A stretch of DNA of 64,000 bases from Scilla litardierei (Eukaryota > Streptophyta > Magnoliopsida > Asparagales > Asparagaceae), in NCBI GenBank assembly GCA_030789695.1, contig CM061139.1, positions 7,517,878 through 7,581,877 on the forward strand, given 5' to 3'. Shown here in pieces: positions 44,566-55,170 of the stretch. The notes beneath the pieces were generated by a model. That model did no database searches. It saw nothing but the letters and a program-made list of their open reading frames with translations, and was not told the DNA's origin. Made by a program: the position numbers and the translations under genes. Each line of letters opens with the position of its first letter. Within the stretch, counting starts at the first letter, position 1.

Positions 44566-45086
44566 TGTCACGGTCGCTTTTTGACCGTATGTTTTTCGTG
44601 CGCGTACCTTCTTGTTCGTACGTGTATTTTTGTGACCTCCTCTTGTATTCCGAATGCGCGAAGTTATATGTCGTTGTGACCCTCTGAGAGAGTACTTATT
44701 TTTGGAATTTTTCGTGAACGTCTTTTCACGGCTTATTTTTCCACAAAACAGCTTTGTTTGAAGGGGTGTCGTAACTTTAGACTTCGATGTTTGACCTCTT
44801 TATTTTTAGTGTCGTCTTCCGTTAACCTAGCATGTGATTGAACATCGTAGTCTCGATCCTCTCGTCGACATGGTTGTTTCGATATTTTTCTTATATTTTT
44901 CGGACACCGTTTGGCAGGGACGGATCCACATATGGGCCAGGGAGGCACGTGCCCCCCGGAAATCATGCATAAAATTACTTATATGCCCTTTTGTGAAAAA
45001 TTCTGCTGATAAACAATTTTTTTAATGTAACACTCCTTCCATGTTGGCTTTGTGCTAAGACCGCGCGAAACCGGGCTACCAGCGTG

Positions 45087-45097
45087 GGTTCGAATCC
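45087..45097 (+). other. tRNA B-box-like sequence inside the hAT-like element
   Basis: GGTTCGAATCC is a perfect RNA polymerase III B box. A weak A-box-like TGGCTTTGTGCTAAG lies about 40 bp upstream. The segment cannot fold as a full tRNA by eye. It may be a captured tRNA or SINE scrap. Confidence 0.4.
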
Positions 45098-45536
45098 CTG
45101 CCCCATCAATTTACTGATTTTTTTGCCCCTTGATTCAATGATTTTTCCCTTTAATTAAATATGTTTGTACCTTTTCCACCGGTTTTTACTGATTTCGACC
45201 CCTTAATTAAATGATTTTGCCCACCTTAATTAAGTACATTTGTACTTTTTCCACATAGGTTTTGTGAAAGAGCGCCGGCTCATCGTTTGTAATTTTTTCC
45301 CATGTTCTTTGCAAACGGCAAACATCAGTGTCTCAGACCACTTGGGTTTTGCAAAGGAGTTTTTGACGGCCGCTCGTTCAAGGTTTGTACTTTTTCCCCT
45401 AGGTTTTGCAAAGAGCCCCTTGGATTTTTCAAAGTAGTTTAGCCTTGGTTCTTAGTTTTTTCCTAAGTTTTGCAAATGAATTTTTGGTAGCTAGTTCTCG
45501 GGAATTTTGCGAAGGAATTATTATTTTTGGTAGTGC

Positions 45537-45597
<61 letters not shown>
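45537..45597. repeat. (ATT)n microsatellite
   Basis: About 20 uninterrupted ATT units, inside the hAT-like element. Confidence 0.97.
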
Positions 45598-47308
45598 TGG
45601 TAGTTAGTTCTCAGAATCTAAGAATCTCAATGTATATAAATTTTTGCCCTCTTAAATATGGTTTGTAATTTTTTTCCTAGGTTTTGCAAAGGAACAATGG
45701 TTCGTCAAAACCTTCGATTTGTCCTTGGGTTTCACATCAGTCATCAGGCGAACAGATCGGCGTTTTCTTTGTAGCATTCTCGAGGTAGTTATAGTACATA
45801 GAACGTTATGCGTATCTATTTAACTTATAAGATGTTATTTTTTTCGAAATTTATGTGAATCTCTTTCCAAAAAATTTGATTTTTTTAGTTCTAGGGTTTT
45901 TTGTTATTATGCAATTTAATATAGTCTAAGGATGCACTTGAGGCAATATAATTTTTCATTTTTGCTACACTTTTACAATAAATAAAATAAATAAAAATTA
46001 TTTTCGACGGAAAAAAATTGTGCCCCCTCTGGATTCAATTCTTGTATCTGTCACTGACGTTAGGCTGACCCATCACCCTAATCACTTCTAATCTGTAATT
46101 AGCCCTAGCTAATCCCTAATTCAAATCTTAATTAAATCTGATTAAATCTAAACCTTTGTATCATACGTATCACATGTTATCTTTCTTAGCTACTTGCCAC
46201 ACTTGTTGTACCCTCTCCCCCTCACACACCCTCTCTCCATCAACCCTAAGTGCACTCCTTTTCACCCCTATTTAGCAATCCTCCCTATTGAAACCTAGCC
46301 TAGGGTTTTCTCACGCAAGCAAACCCAAAGACAGCTGCCATCATCAAACCCCACGGCTACCCCCCTTGTCCTCACCTCCGGCCACCCTAGAGTTGCCGCC
46401 GGCCATCCCTAGCTCCGGTCCCCTCTTCCCTCTCCTCCCTTGCACAAAACTGCACAGATCTCCCCTCTCTCCCCTTAAACTCCTGCCTTCCCCCATTGAT
46501 TCCGACCTGGCGCTCCTCCTTGTCGTGGCGAGCCACCCACGGCCTTCATCCCCCATAACTCCGGCCACCCAACAGTCTGGCCACCCAACAGTAAACCGAC
46601 GGCGCTCCACCCCATAAATCGCCCGGCACCCCCAAGGAACTGCCGCACACACCCCCCTAAAAACTGTCCATTGCTGGCCTTCCCTTGTTAGAAACTGCTT
46701 GTTGGCCTCCTCTTGCTCAAACTGACGTTCACCCTCTCCTCGACAACCCACGGCCAACCACCCATCTCCATAAACTGCCGCATCCCCCCATGAAAAGCCG
46801 CAAGCTCCCCCTTCACCCCATAAAACAACCCCTCTCCCCTTAGCCGCTGTCGTTGCCGCCCCACCCTAGGCTGACAACTCCTCCTGCGGCCAGCTTCCTC
46901 GTTGTCGCCGATCTGTGGCCACCTTCGTCGCGAGCCGATGCTGAACTTTGCTCGCTACCAGAATCCAACCCCTGACATCGCTACCCGACGTCAGTGTAGC
47001 TCTTGCGTCGTATTAAGGTATATCCTAATCCGTAGGAACCCACACCTGCCTGTTTAAACAAGATAAAAATCGTACTATTTCATTTCCTTGGTTAAATCAC
47101 TAATTGAAGTTAATAATACTGGACTGTAGGTTGGACTTTTGATTTGAACACATAGGAAGATTCTGGACCATCGATGAACTGAGGATTACAGACGTTGTTT
47201 CTGGCAAGTGAAGCTTGCTCAGTTGTTTGTTAGGCCATGTTTAGGCCATTCTGTGATTTTTGTGTAAAAGTGACTAGACGGTGAAATGATAGTCGCCTAG
47301 ACACTCAA

Positions 47309-47385
47309 ACTTGATCTAGCTTGACAACGAAGCTAGATCCGACACTATACTTGATCTAGCTTGACAACGAAGCTAGATCCGACAC
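47309..47385. repeat. Two tandem copies of a hairpin unit, 40-bp period
   Basis: ACTTGATCTAGCTTGACAAC then GAAGCTAGATCCGACAC occurs twice without change in the repeated core. Each forms an ATCTAGCTT/AAGCTAGAT stem with a short loop. Confidence 0.85.
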
Positions 47386-48513
47386 CCTTGCCATGTCATG
47401 ATTCATGCATATCACATGTCACGTTTATTTTGATATAACTGTACGCAATTCAATATCTGCTCTCATTCTATCGTATTGCATATCGCATGTCATTTCATGC
47501 ATTGAATGTATTGTCGTGAATGTGTAGCACATGCTACTATTGAAATGTAAGCTGCGACGAGTAGGATTTTGACTCCTACATCATGAATGAGGTTAGGTGC
47601 ACCCCTATGCCAAATAAAGAACAATTTTTGGCTCGTGTTCCAGAAGCACGAAATGTATAAATACTTCCTGGCTCGTGATCCAGAAGATGGGTGCCAGTCC
47701 ATACACACGTGAAGGGGTGAGTTAAGTGGCCACTCACCGTAGAAGTGTGCCCGTACAGCAACTTCAGCAGCAAGGCGTAAACCCTGTGCACGACACGAAC
47801 GCATGTTTTACTGCTTTTCGTAAAATATTGTTTAGTAGCTCTCGCTACGACATGTCATGCATTGCAAAATATCGTGTGCAAGTTTAAACTACTGCGTTCA
47901 TTAAAATATCATGCCATGTCATCATCATTTTAAAATGCTATTGTGTTTATCTTAACCTTATGTTTCCTTGCATAAAAGTCTCTCCATTTTACCTTTTAGA
48001 GACTTTTGCTGACATGCGCTCTTTTCTCTTTGGGTGTCGCATGTTAGGTTTTGAGCCTGAGTTAGTTGCTGAGGAAGAACTATTGCTGACGTTCAGTTTG
48101 ATGATCCCAGAGATCTGTCCTAGTCTCAGCTGGAGGCTATTTTTTTAGTTGGCATTTGTTTTTTTCCTAGTAGCTGCTGTTAGGTTGTTCGGTGCGTAGT
48201 ACCTCTTCTTGTTTTAGTTTCGGCCATGCTTGGGGCCTTTCTTTTCTGACTCTTATATTTATTTTATGACTATATCTGTGGACGTTTGGAATAATGAATT
48301 GGATGTTTTGAATGTTGTTTATTTTATTTCATGCACTCATATTTAATTATTATTGTTGTTTCATTGCAATGCAAGAATCTGCAAACGGATGAACACACCG
48401 ATGCTTATCAGACTGTAGCTTCACGGCTTCAAGTCTGAGCAGACCTCTTCGTGTCTCACCTTCTATACTTGGGAAGCGGGGTGTGACAATGATGGATTTC
48501 TCACTCGCCATGT

Positions 48514-48968
48514 CACTCCCGTAAGGGGGAGTTGACTAGAGTTAGAGAGGCCGGTGGTGTACTCGTGTTGCACTATTAGGTAATTGATGGTTTTCTCTGT
48601 TTGTCCCATGAAAACCCGAGTTTTGTCTCACTCCTGTAAGGGGGAGTTACGAGAGGCCCCTCCGGTGCTCGTGTCGCTGGTTGTGGTTCCACTTTTCTCC
48701 TACCCTGGGTGAAGTCCAGCTCCTAAGCACCCTACAGTTTACCCGGGTTTCCAAATAACCATTAAACATTTAATTTTAAGACCACTCACTCTGCTAGGTG
48801 AGGGCCTCTAAATCCCCACAGGTTGCAACGCCACTCACTCTGCTAGGTGAGTGCCGAGCGTCCCGTAGGGTGTTCTGTAATAAAGATCACCCACTCTGCT
48901 AGGTAGGTGTCTCATTGCCCACAGGCTGTGCATCTGTACAAGGGATCACTCTCTCTGTTAGGAGAGTG
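48514..48968. repeat. Six hairpins, four in a 48-60 bp tandem series
   Basis: Hairpins 1-2 (48514, 48629): CACTCC arm, GTAA loop, GGGGGAGT arm. Hairpins 3-6 (48783, 48832, 48888, 48947): arms CACTCAC/GTGAGGG, CACTCAC/GTGAGTG, CACCCAC/GTAGGTG and CACTCTC/GAGAGTG around a constant TCTGCTAG (TCTGTTAG in the last) loop. Two arm changes are matched on the opposite arm. No coding region overlaps. Confidence 0.9.
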
Positions 48969-49701
48969 TCCTAATACTTGTAGGCCGTGTCAAGCATTTC
49001 GTAAATGACGTTACATGGCATGCCATGAGTATAGTATGTTCTTCCAGTGGGGGTCCCGGACGCTATCATTTCACGTTCGGTTCTCTTTGTTCAACAGTTT
49101 TCAATTTTACGAAAGAAGGGGCCTAGGCATGGCTGTAACTACGCAAGTGGGGGCACATGCCTGCGGTGGCAAGGAGTACGTCCGTCAGAAGCGTCTCGTT
49201 GCAGATAGCATGTCGGTCAACGTCAGTTGTCACAATTCAACAGGCGATGTCAGGTTGTGTTTTTAGAAAGTCCTATTAATGTATGTTTCTAAGTTTGGTG
49301 TGGCTATCCTAACAGTTTTCAGTCAAGCTTGAAAGTCAGCCTATTCGACGATTCTATCCTATGTGCACAGTCAATGTAGTCCGATCGTCAATTCTAGATG
49401 TTACAACAGTTTAAAGGAGCAAAAAGTAAATTTCGTTATTTAAGTTGTTGATTTTAATTAGGTTTTCAATGTAGTACGGTTTGGGTTGCTACGAGTGAAA
49501 AGACCAACCTAGTGCGACGAACGCGCACGTGCCTGACGTCGGGTCTGAAACGGTGGCGGTGCTCGGTGTCCTCGACTGCAGGTGGCACAGTAAGGATTTC
49601 CTCGGCGCAGCAAAATGGCACGGCAACGGTAACGGCGTCGGGAGATGGTGCAAGGTCTGCGGCGTGCATGAACTCCTAGGGCGCAAGGAGGCAGCTGTTG
49701 G
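48969..49701. other. Gene-free flank of the Athila-like element
   Basis: No gene recognised. The part from about 49300 to 49701, read on the minus strand, resembles the mid-LTR of the 44566 family (for example CCCGACGTCAG near 49534). It probably is the continuation of the reversed LTR seen at 59412-60489, split by the Athila-like insertion. The last five bases GTTGG (49697-49701) are the probable left target duplication. Confidence 0.5.
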
Positions 49702-51250
49702 TGGCGTGGGCAAAAGATTGCACGTGCTAACTCCCAAGTGTAGGAGGTCACCAAGTAGTAAATATCCTAGTGAGCCTAGGGTCGAACACGGGGACAACTT
49801 GCTTACAATCAACAGTGATCACAATTAGCCTAAACGGTGTGAGAAATACCACCCTTTTGGGGTGAGGATTGGTTGATGAGATTTTTAGAACACCCTACCG
49901 TTAAACATGCAAACAACGAAATATGTAGGATAGCAAACAAAGATGAGAAATGTGAGTGTTCATGGTTTCAGGGTGTAGTCGGGCTTCAAACTTCATTTCA
50001 AATCACTAGATCCCTCATCCGGCTAAGGAGAGAGTGATCGGATGGTTTTGCATTTCATCGAACACGTTGTGTGCGAAAAGATAGTGAATGAAACATTGAG
50101 AAAATTTTACAATAACACAATAGAGAGGGTCCACTAGGATGAACCTCTCTTTGGATTTCCCGCTATGGTTCCAATTGAACCAGACTAACTCAACATTTCA
50201 TTCACATATGAGAGTTAAAATCCTAGCTAGAAATGAAATTTGTAAGCCCAACATACAACCATCCATCATAAACACACACAATAAGTCTAGCCACTCATGA
50301 TAAACAAAATCACCATTTTTGATTTCAAAGTTAACATCCAAATGTTTTCACAATGAACAAAATTCAACAAGAGAAATTGAGAAATAAAAGCTAAAGCACA
50401 AGAAAACCCCCTTTTGATCTTCTCCTTTGGTCTTCTCTCTTGATCTTTTCTCCTTCTCCAAGATCTTCCAAGCCCTAGAGATTTCTCCTTGAAAAAGAAT
50501 CCCCCAAGGCAAACCCTAAAAAAACTGCTCCAAAAAAACTAACTCCCAAAAAAACGTGTTCAGCCCAAGAAAAAAACAGAACACAATTTCATTTCAGGCC
50601 CAAGCTCATTTCTGTGTTTTTTGTTCGTCCAGGCAAATTTTGGACCAAAAATTAATTTATTTTCCAACCGGGGGGGGATTAAATTTTCCCGGCCCCCCCT
50701 TTTTTTCCCTGCGTTCAACGATTGCGAAATGGGGGGGTGCGGCCCCCCCCCCCCTCCTGCGGAAGTGCCTGGCGGAATTGGGGGGGCGCGGCCCCCCCCT
50801 TCTTTTTCGTTGCAGTGCCTGGCGGGCCGGCCAGCGGGCCGGCCCGCTGGGCGATAAAAAAAAGTTTTACTTTTTTTTAATTTTTTTTTTAAATTCAATT
50901 TCTCTGCGGCCCGCTCAGAAGCGGGCCGCGGGCCTCAAGGCCCATTAAGCCTTTTTCCTTTGTTTTAATGCCCAGAAATTCCCTTGTAGCTCCAAAGATT
51001 CACCAAAAATAGCTCCAAGCTTAGAAAAATCCTGGAAAAATTCCAGAAAATCTGGAAAATTCTCAGGAGTACCTGAAAAATAATAGGAGCTAAAATTAGT
51101 CACTAGAAATTGTATTTTATGTATAAAATGAAGTTAGGCGTTAATAAACCATGATATTACGAAAATGCAAGTAACAACGCCAAAATTGATATGATATACA
51201 CTTAAAATACCCAGAAATGGGGGGGAATAAGCAATTAATACCCCGAATCA
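49702..51250 (-). repeat. 3' LTR of the Athila-like element
   Basis: 1549 bp; on the minus strand TGATTCGGGG to CCACGCCA. Contains long G and C runs (50670-50800). An extra 12-bp GGCCAGCGGGCC copy near 50826-50842 is absent from the other LTR. Confidence 0.92.
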
Positions 51251-52451
51251 CACCCCCCAACTAGCTATTTGCTAGTCCCTAGCAAATCAAGCGATACATT
51301 CGGATTAAAATGGAAACGTGCATCAAACTCACAAAATTCTCATGGCATATTCCAAAAGTTATTTCCAAGTGATCTCAAAGTCAATATAACCAATGTATGA
51401 AAGTAAATAATAAGTGACACTCTCTTCAATCCAACTCAAAGAAAAATGAGGCAATAAGCCCGTATCACATGTGTCGGGATATCACGATGTCAAAAATGCT
51501 AATCTTCAAGGAAAATGGCCAATACAAAAGAAATTTTTCTCTAAGTTGTGGGGGAATGAGATTTGCAAAATTCATGTAGGTTATTCACTCAATTATTCAT
51601 ACCTTTTTTTCATCATTTTTCTCTTTTTTTTCTTTGTTTATGTTTTTTTGCACTCCCCTAAATCTTCTCTTTCGTGTCATCCCCAATGTTTCGTGGGGCA
51701 CCGACTACTTGACAAGACTAGAAGAACGATGCACCTTTTCTTTTCTTTTTTTTGTTTTTTTATTTATTATTATTTGCATACACGCGATAACGCAATATAG
51801 GCAAAAAGGTGAAATGATTTCTAAATCTCGTTTTTGGCGTCCTCCCCAATGTTTCGTGGGGCACCGGCTACTAAACTTGATTAGAAAGGCAATTCACTTA
51901 TATTACTCTCATTCTCCTTCACGAATTAGCAATTCATCCACCCACTCCTAAGAGGAAAACAATGCATAACAAATTGGCCATCTCCTATCCAATCAAAACT
52001 ACATCGTTCATCCCAACATGAAATTTCTTACACCACACTTTTCCCAAATTGTTTCAAATAGAGCATCACGACATATGAAATAGTCTCATTCATGGTATAT
52101 TAGCATTTGAAATCAACTTGGAAAAGAAATTAAAGCACGCCAATCAAAAATTCATGAGTTGACACCAAAATAGGATTTAAATCCAAATGTATGCATTAAG
52201 ATGTAGCATGTAAGGGATCAAGCACAAAGCTAGCAAATGAGCAAGGATAGTCGATGTTAAGCTTGCAAGATATTGGAGATGACAAAAGGGATGTCTTCCA
52301 AAAAAATTTTTGATTTTTTGATTTTTTTTTTAACAACACAACTAACTAAACATCCTAAAACAACCTACAACCCTCCCCCCAACTAAAAATATGCATTGTC
52401 CTCAATGGATGAAAGGGTAGTAGAAGCAAAAGTTGGAACAAACACACCTAT
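51251..52451 (-). other. 3' untranslated region of the Athila-like element
   Basis: No ORF of note and no env-like gene. Two copies of a CCCCAATGTTTCGTGGGG hairpin followed by CACCG and CTACT lie at 51681 and 51844. The polypurine tract abuts the LTR at 51250. Homopolymer T runs occur near 51600-51770 and 52305-52332. Confidence 0.75.
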
Positions 52452-54902
52452 TTAGTCACCGTCCGAAGGCGGGTCCGCAAGCTCCTCGGTGTTTCGCTCC
52501 TTAGCCCATGAATCAAAATAAGGCTTCAAACGTTGTCCATTGACCTTGAACTCGCTCCCATCTTTGTTGTTCACCAAGGTCACCGCTCCATGGTTGTAGA
52601 CATGTTTCACCACAAATGGCCCGGACCATCTAGATCTCAATTTTCCCGGAAAGAGATGGAGCCGGGAGTTGTATACTAGCACGCTTTGGCCCGGAAAAAA
52701 TTCCCTCCTCAAAATCATTTTGTCATGCTCAAATTTCATGCGCTCCTTGGCTAATTTGGCATTGTCATATGCATCCCGCCGCAACTCCTCCAATTCACAA
52801 ATCTGCAATTTACGAAAATAATTGGATGAGTCACAAATTGAATTAAATTGCTTAATTGCCCACAATGATTTGTGCTCTAACTCCACGGGCAAATGGCAAT
52901 GTTTTCCATAAACAATACTATACGGCGACATTCCTAAAATTGTTTTGTAAGCGGTCCGATATGCCCAAAGTGTTTCCGACAATCGGACACTCCAATCCTT
53001 CCGTGTAGGATTCACCGTTTTTTGTAGGATGTTCTTTATTTCTCTATTAGCCAATTCCGCTTGGCCATTGGTTTGGGGGTGGTAAGGTGTTGAAATTTTG
53101 TGTGTGACCCCAAACCTCTTCATCAAGTTAGAGAATGGTTTATTGCAAAAATGAGATCCACCATCGCTAATAATAGCTTTAGGAATTCCAAAACGTGCAA
53201 AAATATTTTCTTTGAGAAATTTGAGCACGGTGGCACCCTCATTATTCCTACATGCAATGGCTTCCACCCATTTGGATACGTAATCAACGGCCACTAAGAT
53301 ATATGTGTGCCCAAATGAAATGGGGAATGGCCCCATAAAATCTATGCCCCAACAATCAAAAATTTCAATTTCTAAAATCGGATTTAAGGGCATCATGTTT
53401 CTTTTTGTTATTCCCCCTAACTTTTGACATGGCACACAAGATTTACAATATGTGTATGTGTCCTTAAACATGGTGGGCCAATAAAATCCACATTGCAAAA
53501 TTTTGGCCACCGTTTTATGTGCGGAAAAATGTCCCCCACATGCACCACAATGACAAAAATGTAATACACTAGCAAACTTGTCATTTGGCACACACTTCCT
53601 AACAATTTGGTCGGAACAATACAAGTATGGATCATCGAAAAAGAATGATTTTACCTCGTGTTTAAATCTTTTTATGTCCCGAATCGACCAAAAGTGAGGA
53701 ACCTTACCGGAAACCAAGTAGTTTGCAATATCGGCGTACCACGACAAGGAAGACACGGCGAAAAGTTGTTCATCCGGAAATGCATCATGAATTGGTGCGG
53801 TGGCGGGCTCGTTCCCGAAGGTAAGGCGTGACAAATGATCCGCCACCAAGTTTTCCACGCCCTTCTTATCCTTAATCACGACGTGGAATTCCTTCTCCGT
53901 TGTTGTGTAGTTCTTTTGGGCTTCATTGAGAGTTTTGCTCGCGTAGTAAATCACACATGGTACTTTCTCCCTCTTTTGACCAATCACCGCTCCCACGGCA
54001 AAATCACTTGCATCACACATAATCTCGAATGGGAGGCTCCAATCCGGCACCTGCAAAATGGGAGAAGTAGTCAATGCGCATTTTAATAATTCAAATGAAG
54101 ATTGACACTCACGTGTCCAAATAAATTCTGCATCAAGGGTTAGCAAATGGCAAAGGGGTCGGGAGATGGCACTAAAATCCTTGATGAAACGACGATAGAA
54201 CCCCGCATGCCCAAGAAAAGATCGCACATCCCTCACGGTTTTTGGAGCCGGTAGCTTTTCAATTATCTCAACTTTGGCTCGGTCTACCACCATTCCTTGC
54301 TTTGAGACTTTATGGCCAAGAACCATCCCCTCCGTAGCCATGAAGTGGCATTTCTCCCAATTTAGGAGGAGGTTCTTCTCAATGCATCTACTCAAAACCA
54401 AAGAAAGGTTAGACAAACAACTTTCAAATGAAAATCCAAAAACCGAAAAGTCATCCATAAAAATCTCCACAATTTCAACCATATCACTAAAAATGCTTAG
54501 AACGCATCGTTGAAATGTGGCGGGTGCATTACACAACCCGAAGGGCATCCTACGAAAAGCAAAAGTGCCGAAGGGACAAGTGAAAGTGGTTTTCTCTTGG
54601 TCCTCCGGGGAAATTTCTATTTGATAATAGCCCGAATACCCGTCCAAAAAGCAATAAAATTCATGGCCCGCAACCCTTTCTACAATTTGGTCAATGAATG
54701 GCAAAGGAAAATGGTCCTTGCGGGTCATGGCATTAAGTTTCCGGTAATCTACACACATACGCCAACCGGTCGTGGTTCGCGTAGGAATCAATTCATCATT
54801 CTTGTCCCTAATGACGGTGATTCTGGACTTTTTGGGCACAATTTGGATGGGACTCACCCACCTACTATCCGAAATCGGGTAAATGATACCCGCATCCAAC
54901 AA
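52452..54902 (-). pseudogene. pol: Athila-like pol: RT, truncated RNase H, integrase
   Basis: 816 aa open frame. RT first: [20 protein letters not shown] (about residues 50-70), [26 protein letters not shown], and the catalytic FMDDFSVFG near 150. Then [16 protein letters not shown] begins RNase H and [19 protein letters not shown] joins directly to [20 protein letters not shown], so about 55 residues including the TDH catalytic segment are missing, in frame (near 53885). Integrase follows: an HHCC zinc domain ([19 protein letters not shown]), the core with [18 protein letters not shown] and [16 protein letters not shown] (D,D,E), and a C-terminal [14 protein letters not shown] region. No chromodomain. 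The start at 54902 follows a frameshift, not a natural initiation. Confidence 0.88.
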
Positions 54903-54912
54903 TTTTAAAAGT

Positions 54913-55167
54913 TCATTTTTTTACAACCTCTTTCAACGTCGGGTTAAGCCGACGTTGTGACTCTCTCGATGGTTTTGAATCCTCTTCCAAATATATGTGA
55001 TGTGAGCATACTAAAGGGTTAATTCTCGTGATATCCGCTAGTGTCCAACCTATAGCCTTTTTGTGTGTTCTCAACACATCCAACAAATCGTGTTCTTGAT
55101 TAGGTGTGAGGTTAGAATTTATTACCACCGGGAATGTCTCACCCTCTCCAAGGTATGCATACTTCAA
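54913..55167 (-). pseudogene. pol: Athila-like pol, protease-RT linker segment
   Basis: 84 codons, KYAYLGEGETFPVV to [13 protein letters not shown], continuing the gag-protease frame after a TAA (55171-55173) where the family has a sense codon. It ends at a frameshift in an A-run (about 54908-54916) before [13 protein letters not shown] of the RT frame. Together these show one ancestral gag-pol reading frame broken at two points. Confidence 0.8.
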
Positions 55168-55170
55168 ATA

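Larger units (their letters stand above)
44915..46056. mobile_element. hAT-like non-autonomous DNA transposon
   Basis: Ends CAGGGACGGATCCA and, reversed, CAGTGACAGATACA: short hAT-style CAGNG TIRs with a few mismatches. Flanks CCGTTTGG (44907-44914) and ACGTTAGG (46057-46064) match at 6 of 8 bases. The homologous LTR on the minus strand has an uninterrupted site, TCTAACGA on the plus strand at 60143-60150, which supports insertion here. No transposase. Inside are degenerate AGGTTTTGCAAAGGA repeats (about 45258-45690), an (ATT)n run and a tRNA-like B box. Confidence 0.75.
41094..48488 (+). mobile_element. Ty3-type (Tekay/Del-like) element with unequal LTRs, no coding region
   Basis: TSD ATGAT at 41089-41093 and 48489-48493. 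5' LTR 41094-41455 (362 bp); 3' LTR 44566-48488 (3923 bp including a 1142-bp hAT-like insert). The LTR starts align over their first 22 bases with three mismatches, and both end in a GGGAAGCGGGG..TGACA phrase. The 5' LTR lacks everything between CTTCCGTTAAC and GGATGAACACAC, a deletion with AAC microhomology. A polypurine region (CCGAGGACGGACTTTGCTCT then AAGGTGGGTAGGA) precedes the 3' LTR, as in Del/Tekay elements. No gag or pol was found in 41456-44565, so it is non-autonomous. Confidence 0.8.
44566..48488 (+). repeat. 3' LTR of the ATGAT-flanked element (with nested hAT)
   Basis: TGTCACGGTCGC to GGGGTGTGACA, about 2.78 kb once the hAT-like insert at 44915-46056 and its duplication are removed. 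A CT-rich, proline-codon-rich stretch at 46200-46900 gives accidental ORFs on both strands. A tandem hairpin pair lies at 47309-47385. The U5-like end (47960-48488) matches 1-706. Confidence 0.8.

Noticed and set aside
45020..45110. tRNA gene
   Set aside because: Only the B box is convincing; I could not fold an acceptor stem or anticodon arm.
46288..46757. Overlapping ORFs on both strands, proline-rich
   Set aside because: They lie in a CT-rich part of an LTR; the homologous reversed LTR (59529-59851) shows similar accidental ORFs without a conserved frame.
49015..49266. 83-codon ORF downstream of the hairpin array
   Set aside because: No domain, no codon signal, and it lies in LTR-like DNA.
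51251..52451. Envelope-like gene expected in some Athila elements
   Set aside because: The region has only short stop-bounded frames and homopolymer runs.
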